In this document: positions 43,926 to 53,095 of the stretch, piece by piece | Layout of the letters: each line of letters opens with the position of its first letter | How positions within the stretch are numbered: position 1 is the first letter of the stretch | NCBI GenBank assembly: GCA_049671745.1 | Contig: JBATVL010000005.1 | Location: forward strand, 19,807 to 83,806 | Reading direction: 5' to 3' | Length of the DNA: 64,000 nt | Source of the DNA: SNAP01 sp049671745 | GTDB lineage: Bacteria; Bacteroidota; Bacteroidia; Bacteroidales; Marinifilaceae | Program-made: the position numbers and the translations under genes | Notes under the pieces: model-generated | Told to the model about the DNA's origin: nothing | The model's database searches: none | The model's input: only the letters and a program-made list of their open reading frames with translations

Positions 43926-44504
43926 TTACATTTTTATACTATCCCAGGCTGCATTAAAAGCATCTTTTAGTAGATCATCATTAATCTGATAACTAGGACA
44001 ATTCTCTGTATTCATCAAGAAATCTAAAGGATAAATAGAATAGGCATATAAGAGATAAGGTGATATATTCTTGATCAATCCTTCTCTCTGTCCTCTTATC
44101 CATAAATCTAGTAAAGGCTGTAGATGTTTAAGTCCTTCTTTTAAAACTTCTTCCCCAACCATTGGACTGTTGTTACATTGAGCTAAAAAGGAAGCTTCTT
44201 CAATATTTTCAAGTTTATAGGTAGAAATATTATACCAAATATATTCAAAACTCTTCTTAATTGATGCATCCAACTCATAATCCTTAAAAGTCCAAGAACA
44301 AAAAGAAGCTTTAGTATTCAAATACAAGCTATTAATCAGATCTTGTTTATTCTCAAAATACAAATAAATTGTAGCTGGAGAAACATTAGCCAATTTAGCT
44401 ATCTTAGCCATTGAAGCAGATTGAATTCCTCCCTCATTAATTAGTTTTAAAGATGCACTTAAAAGTGCGTCACGCTTATCTTTACTTTTCTGAAGTCTAG
44501 GCAT
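43926..44504 (-). CDS. TetR-family transcription regulator
   Basis: A 192-residue repressor. The N-terminal HTH (about residues 10-55) reads ALLSASLKLINEGGIQSASM and ANVSPATIYLYFENKQDLIN, the standard TetR pattern. The C-terminal ligand domain is not recognisable by eye. It is encoded between the DoxX gene (8 bases upstream) and the nitroreductase gene. It probably senses an electrophile or quinone and represses its own operon. Confidence 0.93.
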   Translation of the reverse strand: MPRLQKSKDKRDALLSASLKLINEGGIQSASMAKIAKLANVSPATIYLYFENKQDLINSLYLNTKASFCSWTFKDYELDASIKKSFEYIWYNISTYKLENIEEASFLAQCNNSPMVGEEVLKEGLKHLQPLLDLWIRGQREGLIKNISPYLLYAYSIYPLDFLMNTENCPSYQINDDLLKDAFNAAWDSIKM

Positions 44505-44512
44505 ACTATTAT

Positions 44513-44896
44513 TTATTTGGTGTATAAACGTCTTAATTTAAAAGATATAGCAATCAAGACTAGTTGAATTGGTAATCTAATAAGAGCTGCTGTGTGAGAA
44601 CCTATAGCTGGAGTATCAGAAAATACATCCCAAATATGAATAGGTAAAAAAGCTAACATCAAAACTAGAACAGCTAACGCCCCTAAACTCTTATATTTAT
44701 TAATAAGCAGAAGCAATCCAAAAAGAATCTCAACCACACCAGATACATATATTATTGCTAACTTATACACTAAAAAATCAGGCACAAAAGGAAAATAAAA
44801 GCTAGGAGTTGAAAAATGTTTAATACCACCCACTATTATAAATAGAGCCAAAATAACTCTTAATACTTCCCACACTTTTGACATTACATTCTTCAT
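44513..44896 (-). CDS. DoxX-family membrane protein
   Basis: A 127-residue protein with four predicted helices and the DoxX features (ILALFIIVGGIKHF near the N-terminus, YVSGVVEILFGLLLL in the middle). First gene of the operon with TetR and nitroreductase. A second in-frame ATG four codons downstream is an equal start candidate. DoxX proteins are linked to redox and electrophile stress, in line with the neighbours. Confidence 0.88.
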   Translation of the reverse strand: MKNVMSKVWEVLRVILALFIIVGGIKHFSTPSFYFPFVPDFLVYKLAIIYVSGVVEILFGLLLLINKYKSLGALAVLVLMLAFLPIHIWDVFSDTPAIGSHTAALIRLPIQLVLIAISFKLRRLYTK

Positions 44897-44922
44897 ATAC
44901 TCGTTTTATTGATTTAATGATA

Positions 44923-44930
44923 CAAATATA
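44923..44930 (-). promoter_or_regulatory. -7 box of the DoxX-TetR-nitroreductase operon
   Basis: Reads TATATTTG on the minus strand, 26 bases upstream of the DoxX start. A 10-bp palindrome TGAATATTCA (44941-44950) sits in the spacer just upstream. Confidence 0.6.
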
Positions 44931-44940
44931 AAAAAAAGAA

Positions 44941-44990
44941 TGAATATTCACTTTTATTTGAGATTATTTCTTTAGAAAGATTTCAAATAA
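44941..44990. promoter_or_regulatory. Candidate TetR operator region (two inverted repeats)
   Basis: A perfect palindrome TGAATATTCA (44941-44950) is followed by a longer imperfect inverted repeat with arms TTATTTGA (44954-44961) and TCAAATAA (44983-44990) around an inner TTTCT/AGAAA pair. Both overlap or flank the expected -33 region. Confidence 0.45.
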
Positions 44991-45003
44991 GAAAGATTCT
45001 TAT

Positions 45004-45040
45004 ACAAAAAGAAAGCGTGCTAATAAAGCACGCTTTCTAA
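45004..45040 (-). terminator. Intrinsic terminator after the Rh-type transporter gene
   Basis: Perfect 12-bp stem (AGAAAGCGTGCT / AGCACGCTTTCT) with a 5-base loop. On the minus strand it is followed by TTTTTGTAT. Confidence 0.9.
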
Positions 45041-45058
45041 TATAATAAGAAAAGATAA

Positions 45059-46219
45059 TTAATCTTCCGCATCTTCAAATTCATTCTCATCATCGTAAAT
45101 AGCCTCTGGTCTACCGAATAAAGAAATAACTTTACCAGAAAAAAGACCAGCTAAAGCAGCAACAACAATAGTTACAGCAACACCTAAAGCCTGAGCTCCA
45201 GCATCAATTCCATCTACAACAAGTATAGCAACTAAACCACCAAATATACCTGGTAATCCATGAAGATTAGTTACTCCACAAGTATCAACAATCTTCTGTA
45301 TTTTCTCTTGTTTAGCTTTTAAAACAGCAAAACCTACAGTAGAAATAACACCAGCTACTACACCAATAATCATAGCCTCTGTATGAGAAGCATAATCACA
45401 AGTAGAACCAATAGCAACACCACCAGCTAAAGCAGCATTAACTATATCAGCAGCATTAATTTTACCTCTAATAGAAACAGAAGCAATATAAGTAGCAATA
45501 GTAGAACCACAAAGAGCTAAAAACACATTAACAACTGTAGCAGGAATAGCAGCAGCAGGAACTAAAGCAGCACAGAAACTTGGCCAGAATACCCAAAGAA
45601 TCATAGATCCTAAATAAGCATATCTATCAGAAGTAGCATCCACAGTAATTTCTGTATCTCTTTGCTTCTTAGTAGATAAAGACATAGCAGCAAAGATACC
45701 AAAGATAGCTCCAAAAGCATGAATCACTATAGAACCACCCGTATCAGCGACATGTCCGATAAAATGGAAATGATCTTCAGCCACCATTACTTCATTCAAA
45801 GTGTAAAAAGGAACAAATAAAAGAGCAAGTATCATATATTGATACATCTTTAATCTACCCAATAAAGCACCAGTAGTAATTAATAAACTAGCAGCCGCGA
45901 ACTCAGCAAGAATAAAAGACTTAATCTCTGATTCCTGTTCAAAACAAGACATTCCCTTAATAGCAAGGTACATTGGAATAGATACACTAACTAAAAGGAA
46001 AGTCGCAGTTAAAGCTGAACGACCATATTTCTTAACAAACACCATTAAGAAACCAAAACCAACAAGTAACATAGCCATAATATGAATAGCACGGTTATAC
46101 TGTTGTACTTCTAAAATTGAAGAGATTTGAGAACTCTCCACTTCTTGCGCAAAGACAGAAGAAGCTGCCCCTAAAAGAATAATGACTAATGCCACCATCT
46201 TCATTACATAATTTTTCAT
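45059..46219 (-). CDS. Rh-type (Rh50-like) ammonium/ammonia channel
   Basis: A 386-residue channel with signal peptide (ends near SVFAQ, residue 25) and about 11 helices. It belongs to the Amt/Rh superfamily but carries Rh-side signatures: LLVGFGFLMVFVKKYG (54-66), DTGGSIVIHAFGAIFG (159-174), FWPSF (211-215) and NLHGLPGIFGG (318-328). The channel aspartate (Asp159) and twin histidines (His167, His320) are present. No GlnK/PII gene is adjacent, unlike a typical amtB locus, as expected for Rh proteins. The acidic cytosolic tail (DDENEFEDAED) is unusual. It is expected to conduct NH3/NH4+, possibly CO2. Confidence 0.9.
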   Translation of the reverse strand: MKNYVMKMVALVIILLGAASSVFAQEVESSQISSILEVQQYNRAIHIMAMLLVGFGFLMVFVKKYGRSALTATFLLVSVSIPMYLAIKGMSCFEQESEIKSFILAEFAAASLLITTGALLGRLKMYQYMILALLFVPFYTLNEVMVAEDHFHFIGHVADTGGSIVIHAFGAIFGIFAAMSLSTKKQRDTEITVDATSDRYAYLGSMILWVFWPSFCAALVPAAAIPATVVNVFLALCGSTIATYIASVSIRGKINAADIVNAALAGGVAIGSTCDYASHTEAMIIGVVAGVISTVGFAVLKAKQEKIQKIVDTCGVTNLHGLPGIFGGLVAILVVDGIDAGAQALGVAVTIVVAALAGLFSGKVISLFGRPEAIYDDENEFEDAED

Positions 46220-46247
46220 TTATAATAAGTTTAGTATGATTTGGTGG

Positions 46248-46255
46248 CAAAAGTA
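46248..46255 (-). promoter_or_regulatory. -7 box of the Rh-type transporter gene
   Basis: Reads TACTTTTG on the minus strand, 28 bases upstream of the start codon; exact TAnnTTTG. Confidence 0.55.
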
Positions 46256-46312
46256 ATATTCCTAAATAAAATTTAACTGTTTTTTCAATATTTGTTATAC
46301 ACTTAATTACAT

Positions 46313-48718
46313 TTAATAATATTCCTCCTCATATTCATCTAACTCTTTTGCAATGGGAGATTCAGGATAAGAAGAAAGAATATCTGGAATAAGAATTTCT
46401 CTATTAAATACATCATGTTCAAAATCAACATTAGCAATATATTTCTTAGCTAAAGGTAAAAACCAAGAATCATGCATTACAAGTGCATGCATGGCATATC
46501 CAAGAGCAGTTGTTTCTGAATCATAATAAAGATAATCACTTCCATCTTGAGGAATAAAAATATCAAGAATATCATATATCTTAGGTGGGCCATCCTCTAT
46601 CTTAACAGCTTTTTCAAAAAACTCCTTCTCTTCCATATAATTACCAGACTTATCTTTTAAGCGAATAATTAGATTAGAACCAGCTGAAATATCTTTATAA
46701 TTTCTAATGTTAGAGTATATAATTTGAAGAGCCTCTAGAAGACATTCATCTTTAGTTATATCATCAACTTCAACAAGAAATTTACCTACATTACTTATTA
46801 AATCAGCATCCTCATTACTTGTTATAAACTTAGTATAAGGTAAATGAATAAGAGGCTTTATAATATTTCTCTCTCCTAAGAAAATCTCATCTCTAGTAAA
46901 TTTCATTCTGTATAAATGTGTATAATCAGAAAGTATAACTCCCGATTTATCTACATACTTTAATTCAGAATGGAAATAACTATCAAATCTAGCTTTAGAA
47001 GAGTCACCTTTAGAAGCAGGAGTAATCACTGCTGAACAATTTCCCTTATAATCCATATTCACAACAAAACCACCTCTAAAACAGAACCAAATACGGTCAG
47101 TATTCTTATCAAAAAGAACAGTATTAAGATTTCTATAAAAATCTTTTAACATCTTCTCGTATTCATCAGAATCGAGGTCTTCATTCTTAATTATCTCCTC
47201 TAGCTCACTTACATCATCATATTTACTACACATCTCAAATATTGGAAAATCCAATAATTTAACCTTATCGATTTCTTTAAAAGAATATAAATCAACTATT
47301 CTAACAAAGAAAGGAACAGTTTTCAAACCATTTTTATCAATATTAATCTCTAAATTATCCCATGAAGGATAAACAGCAATACCTTCTTCAATATTAGCAA
47401 ATGGAGGCTTCAAATCATACTTATCACGTTGAGGATCTTCCAATTCAAAATATTCCAAATCACCAGTCTCATCATTAACTAACTTATAAGCATGTTTCCA
47501 TTCATTAGAACGACGATTTCTTTTCGAAGAATAAAAAAGAATCTGTTCTCCAATTCCTAAAACTAAGGTATCACTAGATTCATGATCATCTATGCTTAAT
47601 GATTTTACATTATAAAGATCATCGAGATCAATTATATTTATATAATCACATCTATACTTATCGCAAGAATAGAAAAGAACTAAAGCATTTCTTTTCTTAG
47701 AGATTTTTGCATCAGAACTAATACGTCCACCAAACTTACGATCATGTACAAGTTCTTTAGTTTCTATATCATAAACTCTAAGCCATGCATCCCAGTTAAC
47801 TATATACAACTTACCATTATACACTTCCGAAAGAACAATTCTCTCAGAATCACCTTTAAGTTCAAGAGTCCAGAAAGTCTCATATACATTATCCTCTCCT
47901 TCTTTTTTTCTAGAAAGTTTTATGTACTTAAACCCAGCTTCATGAACAGTAACCACAACATCAGAAATCTCAATATCTTTAGCAGGATTTAAGATATATC
48001 TCATCCTTTCAATTGCAGGAACAAGAAACTCTTTAGGTAAGTGGTACTCTGCATTTCTCTCCCATTCTGCATGAGTATCAAAATTCTTATATAGATAGTC
48101 AACTAACTTCTTAAAAAATGCAGAGTTCTCAAAATCAGGATTATTATCTATAATAAAAGAAGTATACTCTTTTAAAAACTTATAATCATGTTGACCACCA
48201 CATGTACTTCTAGCAATAATTAAATCTTCAATCTCAGAGCACCAAGCATATTTTTTTATAATTGCAGCAACCTCATCATATTGATTAACCTCATGAGACA
48301 TATCCCAAACAAAAAGTATATTAGAGAAAGCTACAATATATTTCTTATCTGTTAAAGCGCATTTATAGAGAGCATTTTCAATTAATTGATACTCATCACT
48401 TTCCCAGATAGTTCCACCCTTCATTTTACAAAGAATAGACGAGTAATTAAAAAACTTTATTAAACTATCGTGCACCTCCTCTTTAGAGGCTAATAATTCC
48501 CATATCTTCGAATCATCCTCATCTTTAATTTCACCCTTAATTGACAAAGCAAACTCAAAGAAATCAAATTCATCACCAACTTTAATAAAATCAGAAAGTA
48601 CTCTTATTAAAGAGTCAATAAATGATTCTAACCCCTCTACAGTATCTAAATCCTCGCAAAAGATAATATATTTATCACCTTCCATTTTATATCTTAAAGT
48701 CTCTTTTATATCTTCCAT
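46313..48718 (-). CDS. Large protein of unknown function, paralogue unit 3
   Basis: An 801-residue acidic, cytosolic-looking protein not recognised as any named family. Residues about 1-235 look helical, with conserved WDMSHEV, GWCSEIEDLI and CGGQHD. Residues about 250-640 are rich in short strands with propeller-like blocks (LYIVNWDAWLRVYDIE, NALVLFYS, WFCFRGGFVVNMDYKG). Residues about 655-801 are helical again (HDVFNREILIPDILSSYP). It is closely related to residues ~645-1440 of the upstream protein, including a 63-base identical DNA run (46373-46435 and 48818-48880). It is the third gene of an operon with the DUF1963 gene. Confidence 0.8.
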   Translation of the reverse strand: MEDIKETLRYKMEGDKYIIFCEDLDTVEGLESFIDSLIRVLSDFIKVGDEFDFFEFALSIKGEIKDEDDSKIWELLASKEEVHDSLIKFFNYSSILCKMKGGTIWESDEYQLIENALYKCALTDKKYIVAFSNILFVWDMSHEVNQYDEVAAIIKKYAWCSEIEDLIIARSTCGGQHDYKFLKEYTSFIIDNNPDFENSAFFKKLVDYLYKNFDTHAEWERNAEYHLPKEFLVPAIERMRYILNPAKDIEISDVVVTVHEAGFKYIKLSRKKEGEDNVYETFWTLELKGDSERIVLSEVYNGKLYIVNWDAWLRVYDIETKELVHDRKFGGRISSDAKISKKRNALVLFYSCDKYRCDYINIIDLDDLYNVKSLSIDDHESSDTLVLGIGEQILFYSSKRNRRSNEWKHAYKLVNDETGDLEYFELEDPQRDKYDLKPPFANIEEGIAVYPSWDNLEINIDKNGLKTVPFFVRIVDLYSFKEIDKVKLLDFPIFEMCSKYDDVSELEEIIKNEDLDSDEYEKMLKDFYRNLNTVLFDKNTDRIWFCFRGGFVVNMDYKGNCSAVITPASKGDSSKARFDSYFHSELKYVDKSGVILSDYTHLYRMKFTRDEIFLGERNIIKPLIHLPYTKFITSNEDADLISNVGKFLVEVDDITKDECLLEALQIIYSNIRNYKDISAGSNLIIRLKDKSGNYMEEKEFFEKAVKIEDGPPKIYDILDIFIPQDGSDYLYYDSETTALGYAMHALVMHDSWFLPLAKKYIANVDFEHDVFNREILIPDILSSYPESPIAKELDEYEEEYY

Positions 48719-51150
48719 ATACGCTGTATCTATAAATTAATGACTGACAAATTATATTTAATAACAAGATTCCTCATATTCCTCTATTTCTTTTGTAATA
48801 GGCGAATCAGGATAAGCAGAAAGAATATCTGGAATAAGAATTTCTCTATTAAATACATCATGTTCAAAATCAACATTAGCTATATATTCCAGAGCTAAAG
48901 GCAAAAACCAAGAGGAGTTCATTACAAGTGCATACATAGCATGTGCAAGAGCAGTTGTTTCGGAATCATAATAAAGAGAATCACTTCCATCTTGAGGAAT
49001 AAAACTACGAATAATTTCAAATACCATTGGTCGACCATCCTCTATCTTAACAGTTTTCTCAAAAAACTCCTTCTCTTCTAAATAATTACCAGACTTATCT
49101 TTTAAGCGAATAATTAGATTAGAACCGGCTGAAATATCTTTATAATTTCTAATGTTAAAGGATATAGTTTGAAGAGCCTCAAGAAGACATTCATCTTTAG
49201 TTAAATCATCAACCTCAACAAGAAACTTGCCTATATTACTTATTAAATCGGCATCCTCCTTACTTATTAAAAACTTAGTATCAGGTAATGGAATAAGAGG
49301 CTTTATAATATTTTTCTCTCCTGAGAAAATCTCATCTCTAGTAAATTTCATTCTGTATAAATTTGTATACTCAGAAAGTACAGCTCCAGATTCATCTACA
49401 TACATTAATTCAAAATGGAAATAATTATCAAATTTAGCTTTAGAAGAGTCATCTTTAGAAGCAGGATTAATCACTGCTGAACAATTTCCTTCATAATCCA
49501 TATTTACAATAAAACCACCTCTAAAAGAAAACCACATACTATCAGTATTCTCATCAAAAATCACATTATTCAGATTTTCCATAAAATCCTGTAAAACTTC
49601 TTTATATTCATCTGAATCTAAATCAGCCTCTAAGATAGTTTCCTCTAATTCTTTCACATCATCTTGATTATAAAGCATATCAAAAACAGGAAAATCGATT
49701 AACTTAAATGAAGCTAGTTCTTTAAAAGAATACAAATCAATAAGTCTAACATAAAATGGAACAGTTTTCTGCCCATTATCACTAATATTAATCTCTAATT
49801 TATCCCACGAAGGACAAACAGCTATCCCTTTATTTGTATTAGCGAAAGGAGCTTCAACATCATAATCTTTACGTTGTGGATTATCTAATTTAAAATCCTT
49901 TACATACCAGGTCTTATCATCAACTAATTTATATCCATGTTCCCACTCTTCAGTATCAAAATCCTGTTCAGAATAATAAAAAAGTATTTGATCATCTACT
50001 CCTAAAGTGAAAGAATCGCCACAATAATTATCAGTTGAGAAGTCAGATTTAACATCATAAAGATTATTTAGATCTACAATATTAATATAATCACATCCAT
50101 ATATTTCGCTATAATAAACAATAATTAAAGCATTTCTTCTCTTAGCAATTTTTGCAGAAGAACTAATATGCCCGCCAAACTTACGATCATGTATAAGTTC
50201 TTTAGTTTCTATATCATAAACTCTAAGCCAAGCATCCCAATTAACTATATACAACTTACCCTTATACACTTCAGAAAGAACAATTCTCCCTGTATCGCCC
50301 TTCAACTCAATAGTCCAAAAAGTCTCATATACATTATCTTCTCCTTCTTTTTTTCTAGAAAGTTTTATATACTGAAAACCTGCTTCATGAACAGTAACCA
50401 CAACATCAGAAATCTCAATATCTTTAACAGGATTAAAGATAGCTCTCATCCTTTTAATTGCAGGAGCAAGAAATTCTTTAGATAAGTGGTACTCTGCATC
50501 TCTCTCCCATTTTGCATGAGTATCAAAATCCTTATATATAAAATCAACTAACTTTATAAAAAAATTAGAATTCTCTAAATCAGGATTATTCTCCAAAATA
50601 AAATCAACATACTCATTCATAAACTCTGAATCGTGCTGTCCACAACAATTGACTCTATTTATAATTAGATCCTCTACCTCGGTACACCAGCCATACTTCT
50701 TTATTATATCAACAACCTCGTCATACTGATTAACCTCATGCCCCATATCCCACACTAGAAGCATTCTCGAATAGTAATCTACAAATTTCTTATCAGTTAA
50801 AGCACATTTATAAATAGCATTCTCAGCAAGACCATATTCTTCACTTTCCCAAATATTACCATATTTCAAATCACTAATAAAAGTATAATTAAAATATCCT
50901 AACAACACCTCATGCATATCCTCTCTAGAGGCTAGAAGTTCCCATATTTTCAACTCATTCTCATCTAAGATCTCACCCTTAACAGAAAAAACAAAATCAA
51001 AATGACAATAATTTTGTGCATAACCTTTTTCTATAAAGTCAGAAAGAACTTCCTTTAAAGTCTCTATTAATATTTCTAGGCCTTCTTTTGTATCTAAATT
51101 CTCGCAAAAGATAATATATTTATCATCTTCTCTTTTATATCTTTCAACTT
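46313..51150. repeat. Tandem gene duplication (units 2 and 3)
   Basis: DNA 46313-48718 and about 48758-51150 are direct repeats of ~2.4 kb with long identical stretches, indicating a recent duplication compared with unit 1 (about 51150-53080), which is similar mainly at protein level. Confidence 0.85.
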
Positions 51151-53080
51151 CAACAAGACTAATTTCAATACTATTAATCAACTCTTTATCTTCATCAGAA
51201 ATAGTAATATTATCAGAAGGAATAGCTTTAAATCGTTTCCTAACAATCTTATCACTAAAATACAGTTCTATTCCTGGAATGTCTACAGAATAATAATCAT
51301 TAGCATATCTAACAACAGCTTCATCATCATCCATGGAAATAAGTTCAAAATCAAAATGAGGATAATACTCCACATCAGGGAAACTATCAACACCACTAGG
51401 CATTAATATTGCGGAACATTCTTTATTATAACCAACCTCAACAATTAATCCACCTCTAAAACATACAGTAAAAGAAATATCATCAGTAAAAAGAACAGTA
51501 TTAAGACATCCGTAGAAATTCTCTAATAATTCAAAATACTCCTTTGAATCTTTAGATATATCCTTTATCAAACTTTCCGCATGCTCAGCTTTCTCATTAC
51601 TATATAAGATATCAAGAATAGGAAAATCTATAGTTTTAATAAGTGATACTTCTTTAAAATTAACTAGCTCAAAAATCCTCAAACTAAAAGGAGCAGTCTT
51701 TTTTCCATTCTCATCACAATTAAATTCTATATCTTCCCATGAAGGCATAATAGCAAGTCCCTTATCCTGATCTATATATGGTTTATAATTAGAATCTATA
51801 CATCTTGGAGGATTAGTCATCTCTCTTTTAACAAGTTCTCCTGACTTTTCATTCAAAACATTATAACCATGTGAGAAATCTTCTTTAGAAGTCTCTGAAT
51901 AATAAAACAAAATCTCACCATTAACTCCAAAATCAATACCTCTAGAAGTGCTATTCTCAGGTAATACATAAGAAGCAATAACAGACAAATCATCTAAATC
52001 AAAAAGACTCAGGTTATCACATCCTCTGCTACTATTAGAAAGAGAAATTATCAATGCATTTCTAGACTTCGAAATCTTAGCAGAATGAAAACAAGAATTT
52101 TCAATATTCAATTCACAGAAAAGCTCTTTTTTAGAAATATCATAAATAGAAAGCTTTCCCATTTCAGTAAACACATAAAGTCTATCCTTATGAATCTCCG
52201 AAAAAACAAGATTATCACAATTATCAGCAAACGCTATTGTCCAGTAACACTTATAGTCATAATTTTCTATCTCTTCTAAAAGCATAAAATAACCACTATT
52301 ATTCCCACTAGACACAACTTTATATTCAACTTGAGCATCATCAGATTCCTCTTGCTTTAATATCTCAAGTATTTTAGCATCTACACTATCTCTCAAGTCC
52401 TCTAAGAAAGAAAAACTTAAGCAATCATTCCAATCTATAGTAGTTCCAGATTCTTCATGTCTTGCTATAATAAATTTTGCAAAGAAATCTGAATTTATAA
52501 AATCTTTATTATTCTCATATATAAAATCTTCATGAGTTTCTAAACAACATTCATCATGCTGTCCATTACAATTAGCTCTTGATACAATTAAATCTTCAAC
52601 TTCTAAACACCAACCATGTTTTTCAATTATAGCATCAATATCTTCCTCTTGATAAACCTCATGCCCCATATCCCATATCTGAAGAAATCTAGTATAGAAA
52701 GGAATAAACCTCTTATTATTCAATGCAGCATAAAGAGTAGCTTTCTCAGCAAGAGGACACTCATCATCCTCCCATATCTCAGAACTACTAATCTTCATTA
52801 TATGTTCAGCATATGTCAAATATTTCTCTATAATCTCATAAGAATCCTTTTGGGCAGCAAGTTTTTCCCATATACATTCTTCATAACTATCAATCAATTT
52901 ACCATCTACTATAAATTCCTGTTCAAAGAAGTCATACTCATCAGCAGTAATCATATAATCAGCAATAGCAGCCATAATATTATTAATAGCAACTTCAACA
53001 CCCTCTTTTGTATCTATATTATTACAATAAATAGTATAAACATCATCTTCTTTACTAAATGTCTTTATTTCCATATCCAC
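48758..53080 (-). CDS. Giant fusion of two paralogue units of unknown function
   Basis: A 1440-residue protein made of two related units. Unit 1 (about 1-643) has the helical front (WDMGHEV, GWCLEVEDLI, CNGQHD) and the propeller-like middle (LYVFTEMGKLSIYDIS, CFRGGLIVEVGY) but lacks the ~140-residue C-terminal helical part. Unit 2 (about 645-1440) is complete and nearly the same length as the 801-residue protein downstream. The switch occurs where unit 1 reads SLVEV and is followed at once by RYKREDDKYIIFC, the start of unit 2. This looks like a deletion that fused two tandem genes in frame. Function unknown; no catalytic motif is evident. Confidence 0.8.
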   Translation of the reverse strand: MDMEIKTFSKEDDVYTIYCNNIDTKEGVEVAINNIMAAIADYMITADEYDFFEQEFIVDGKLIDSYEECIWEKLAAQKDSYEIIEKYLTYAEHIMKISSSEIWEDDECPLAEKATLYAALNNKRFIPFYTRFLQIWDMGHEVYQEEDIDAIIEKHGWCLEVEDLIVSRANCNGQHDECCLETHEDFIYENNKDFINSDFFAKFIIARHEESGTTIDWNDCLSFSFLEDLRDSVDAKILEILKQEESDDAQVEYKVVSSGNNSGYFMLLEEIENYDYKCYWTIAFADNCDNLVFSEIHKDRLYVFTEMGKLSIYDISKKELFCELNIENSCFHSAKISKSRNALIISLSNSSRGCDNLSLFDLDDLSVIASYVLPENSTSRGIDFGVNGEILFYYSETSKEDFSHGYNVLNEKSGELVKREMTNPPRCIDSNYKPYIDQDKGLAIMPSWEDIEFNCDENGKKTAPFSLRIFELVNFKEVSLIKTIDFPILDILYSNEKAEHAESLIKDISKDSKEYFELLENFYGCLNTVLFTDDISFTVCFRGGLIVEVGYNKECSAILMPSGVDSFPDVEYYPHFDFELISMDDDEAVVRYANDYYSVDIPGIELYFSDKIVRKRFKAIPSDNITISDEDKELINSIEISLVEVERYKREDDKYIIFCENLDTKEGLEILIETLKEVLSDFIEKGYAQNYCHFDFVFSVKGEILDENELKIWELLASREDMHEVLLGYFNYTFISDLKYGNIWESEEYGLAENAIYKCALTDKKFVDYYSRMLLVWDMGHEVNQYDEVVDIIKKYGWCTEVEDLIINRVNCCGQHDSEFMNEYVDFILENNPDLENSNFFIKLVDFIYKDFDTHAKWERDAEYHLSKEFLAPAIKRMRAIFNPVKDIEISDVVVTVHEAGFQYIKLSRKKEGEDNVYETFWTIELKGDTGRIVLSEVYKGKLYIVNWDAWLRVYDIETKELIHDRKFGGHISSSAKIAKRRNALIIVYYSEIYGCDYINIVDLNNLYDVKSDFSTDNYCGDSFTLGVDDQILFYYSEQDFDTEEWEHGYKLVDDKTWYVKDFKLDNPQRKDYDVEAPFANTNKGIAVCPSWDKLEINISDNGQKTVPFYVRLIDLYSFKELASFKLIDFPVFDMLYNQDDVKELEETILEADLDSDEYKEVLQDFMENLNNVIFDENTDSMWFSFRGGFIVNMDYEGNCSAVINPASKDDSSKAKFDNYFHFELMYVDESGAVLSEYTNLYRMKFTRDEIFSGEKNIIKPLIPLPDTKFLISKEDADLISNIGKFLVEVDDLTKDECLLEALQTISFNIRNYKDISAGSNLIIRLKDKSGNYLEEKEFFEKTVKIEDGRPMVFEIIRSFIPQDGSDSLYYDSETTALAHAMYALVMNSSWFLPLALEYIANVDFEHDVFNREILIPDILSAYPDSPITKEIEEYEESCY

Positions 53081-53095
53081 AATATTTTAATAAAA

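Noticed and set aside
45059..46219. Standard AmtB annotation
   Set aside because: The key blocks follow the Rh glycoprotein pattern better than AmtB, and no glnK gene is adjacent.
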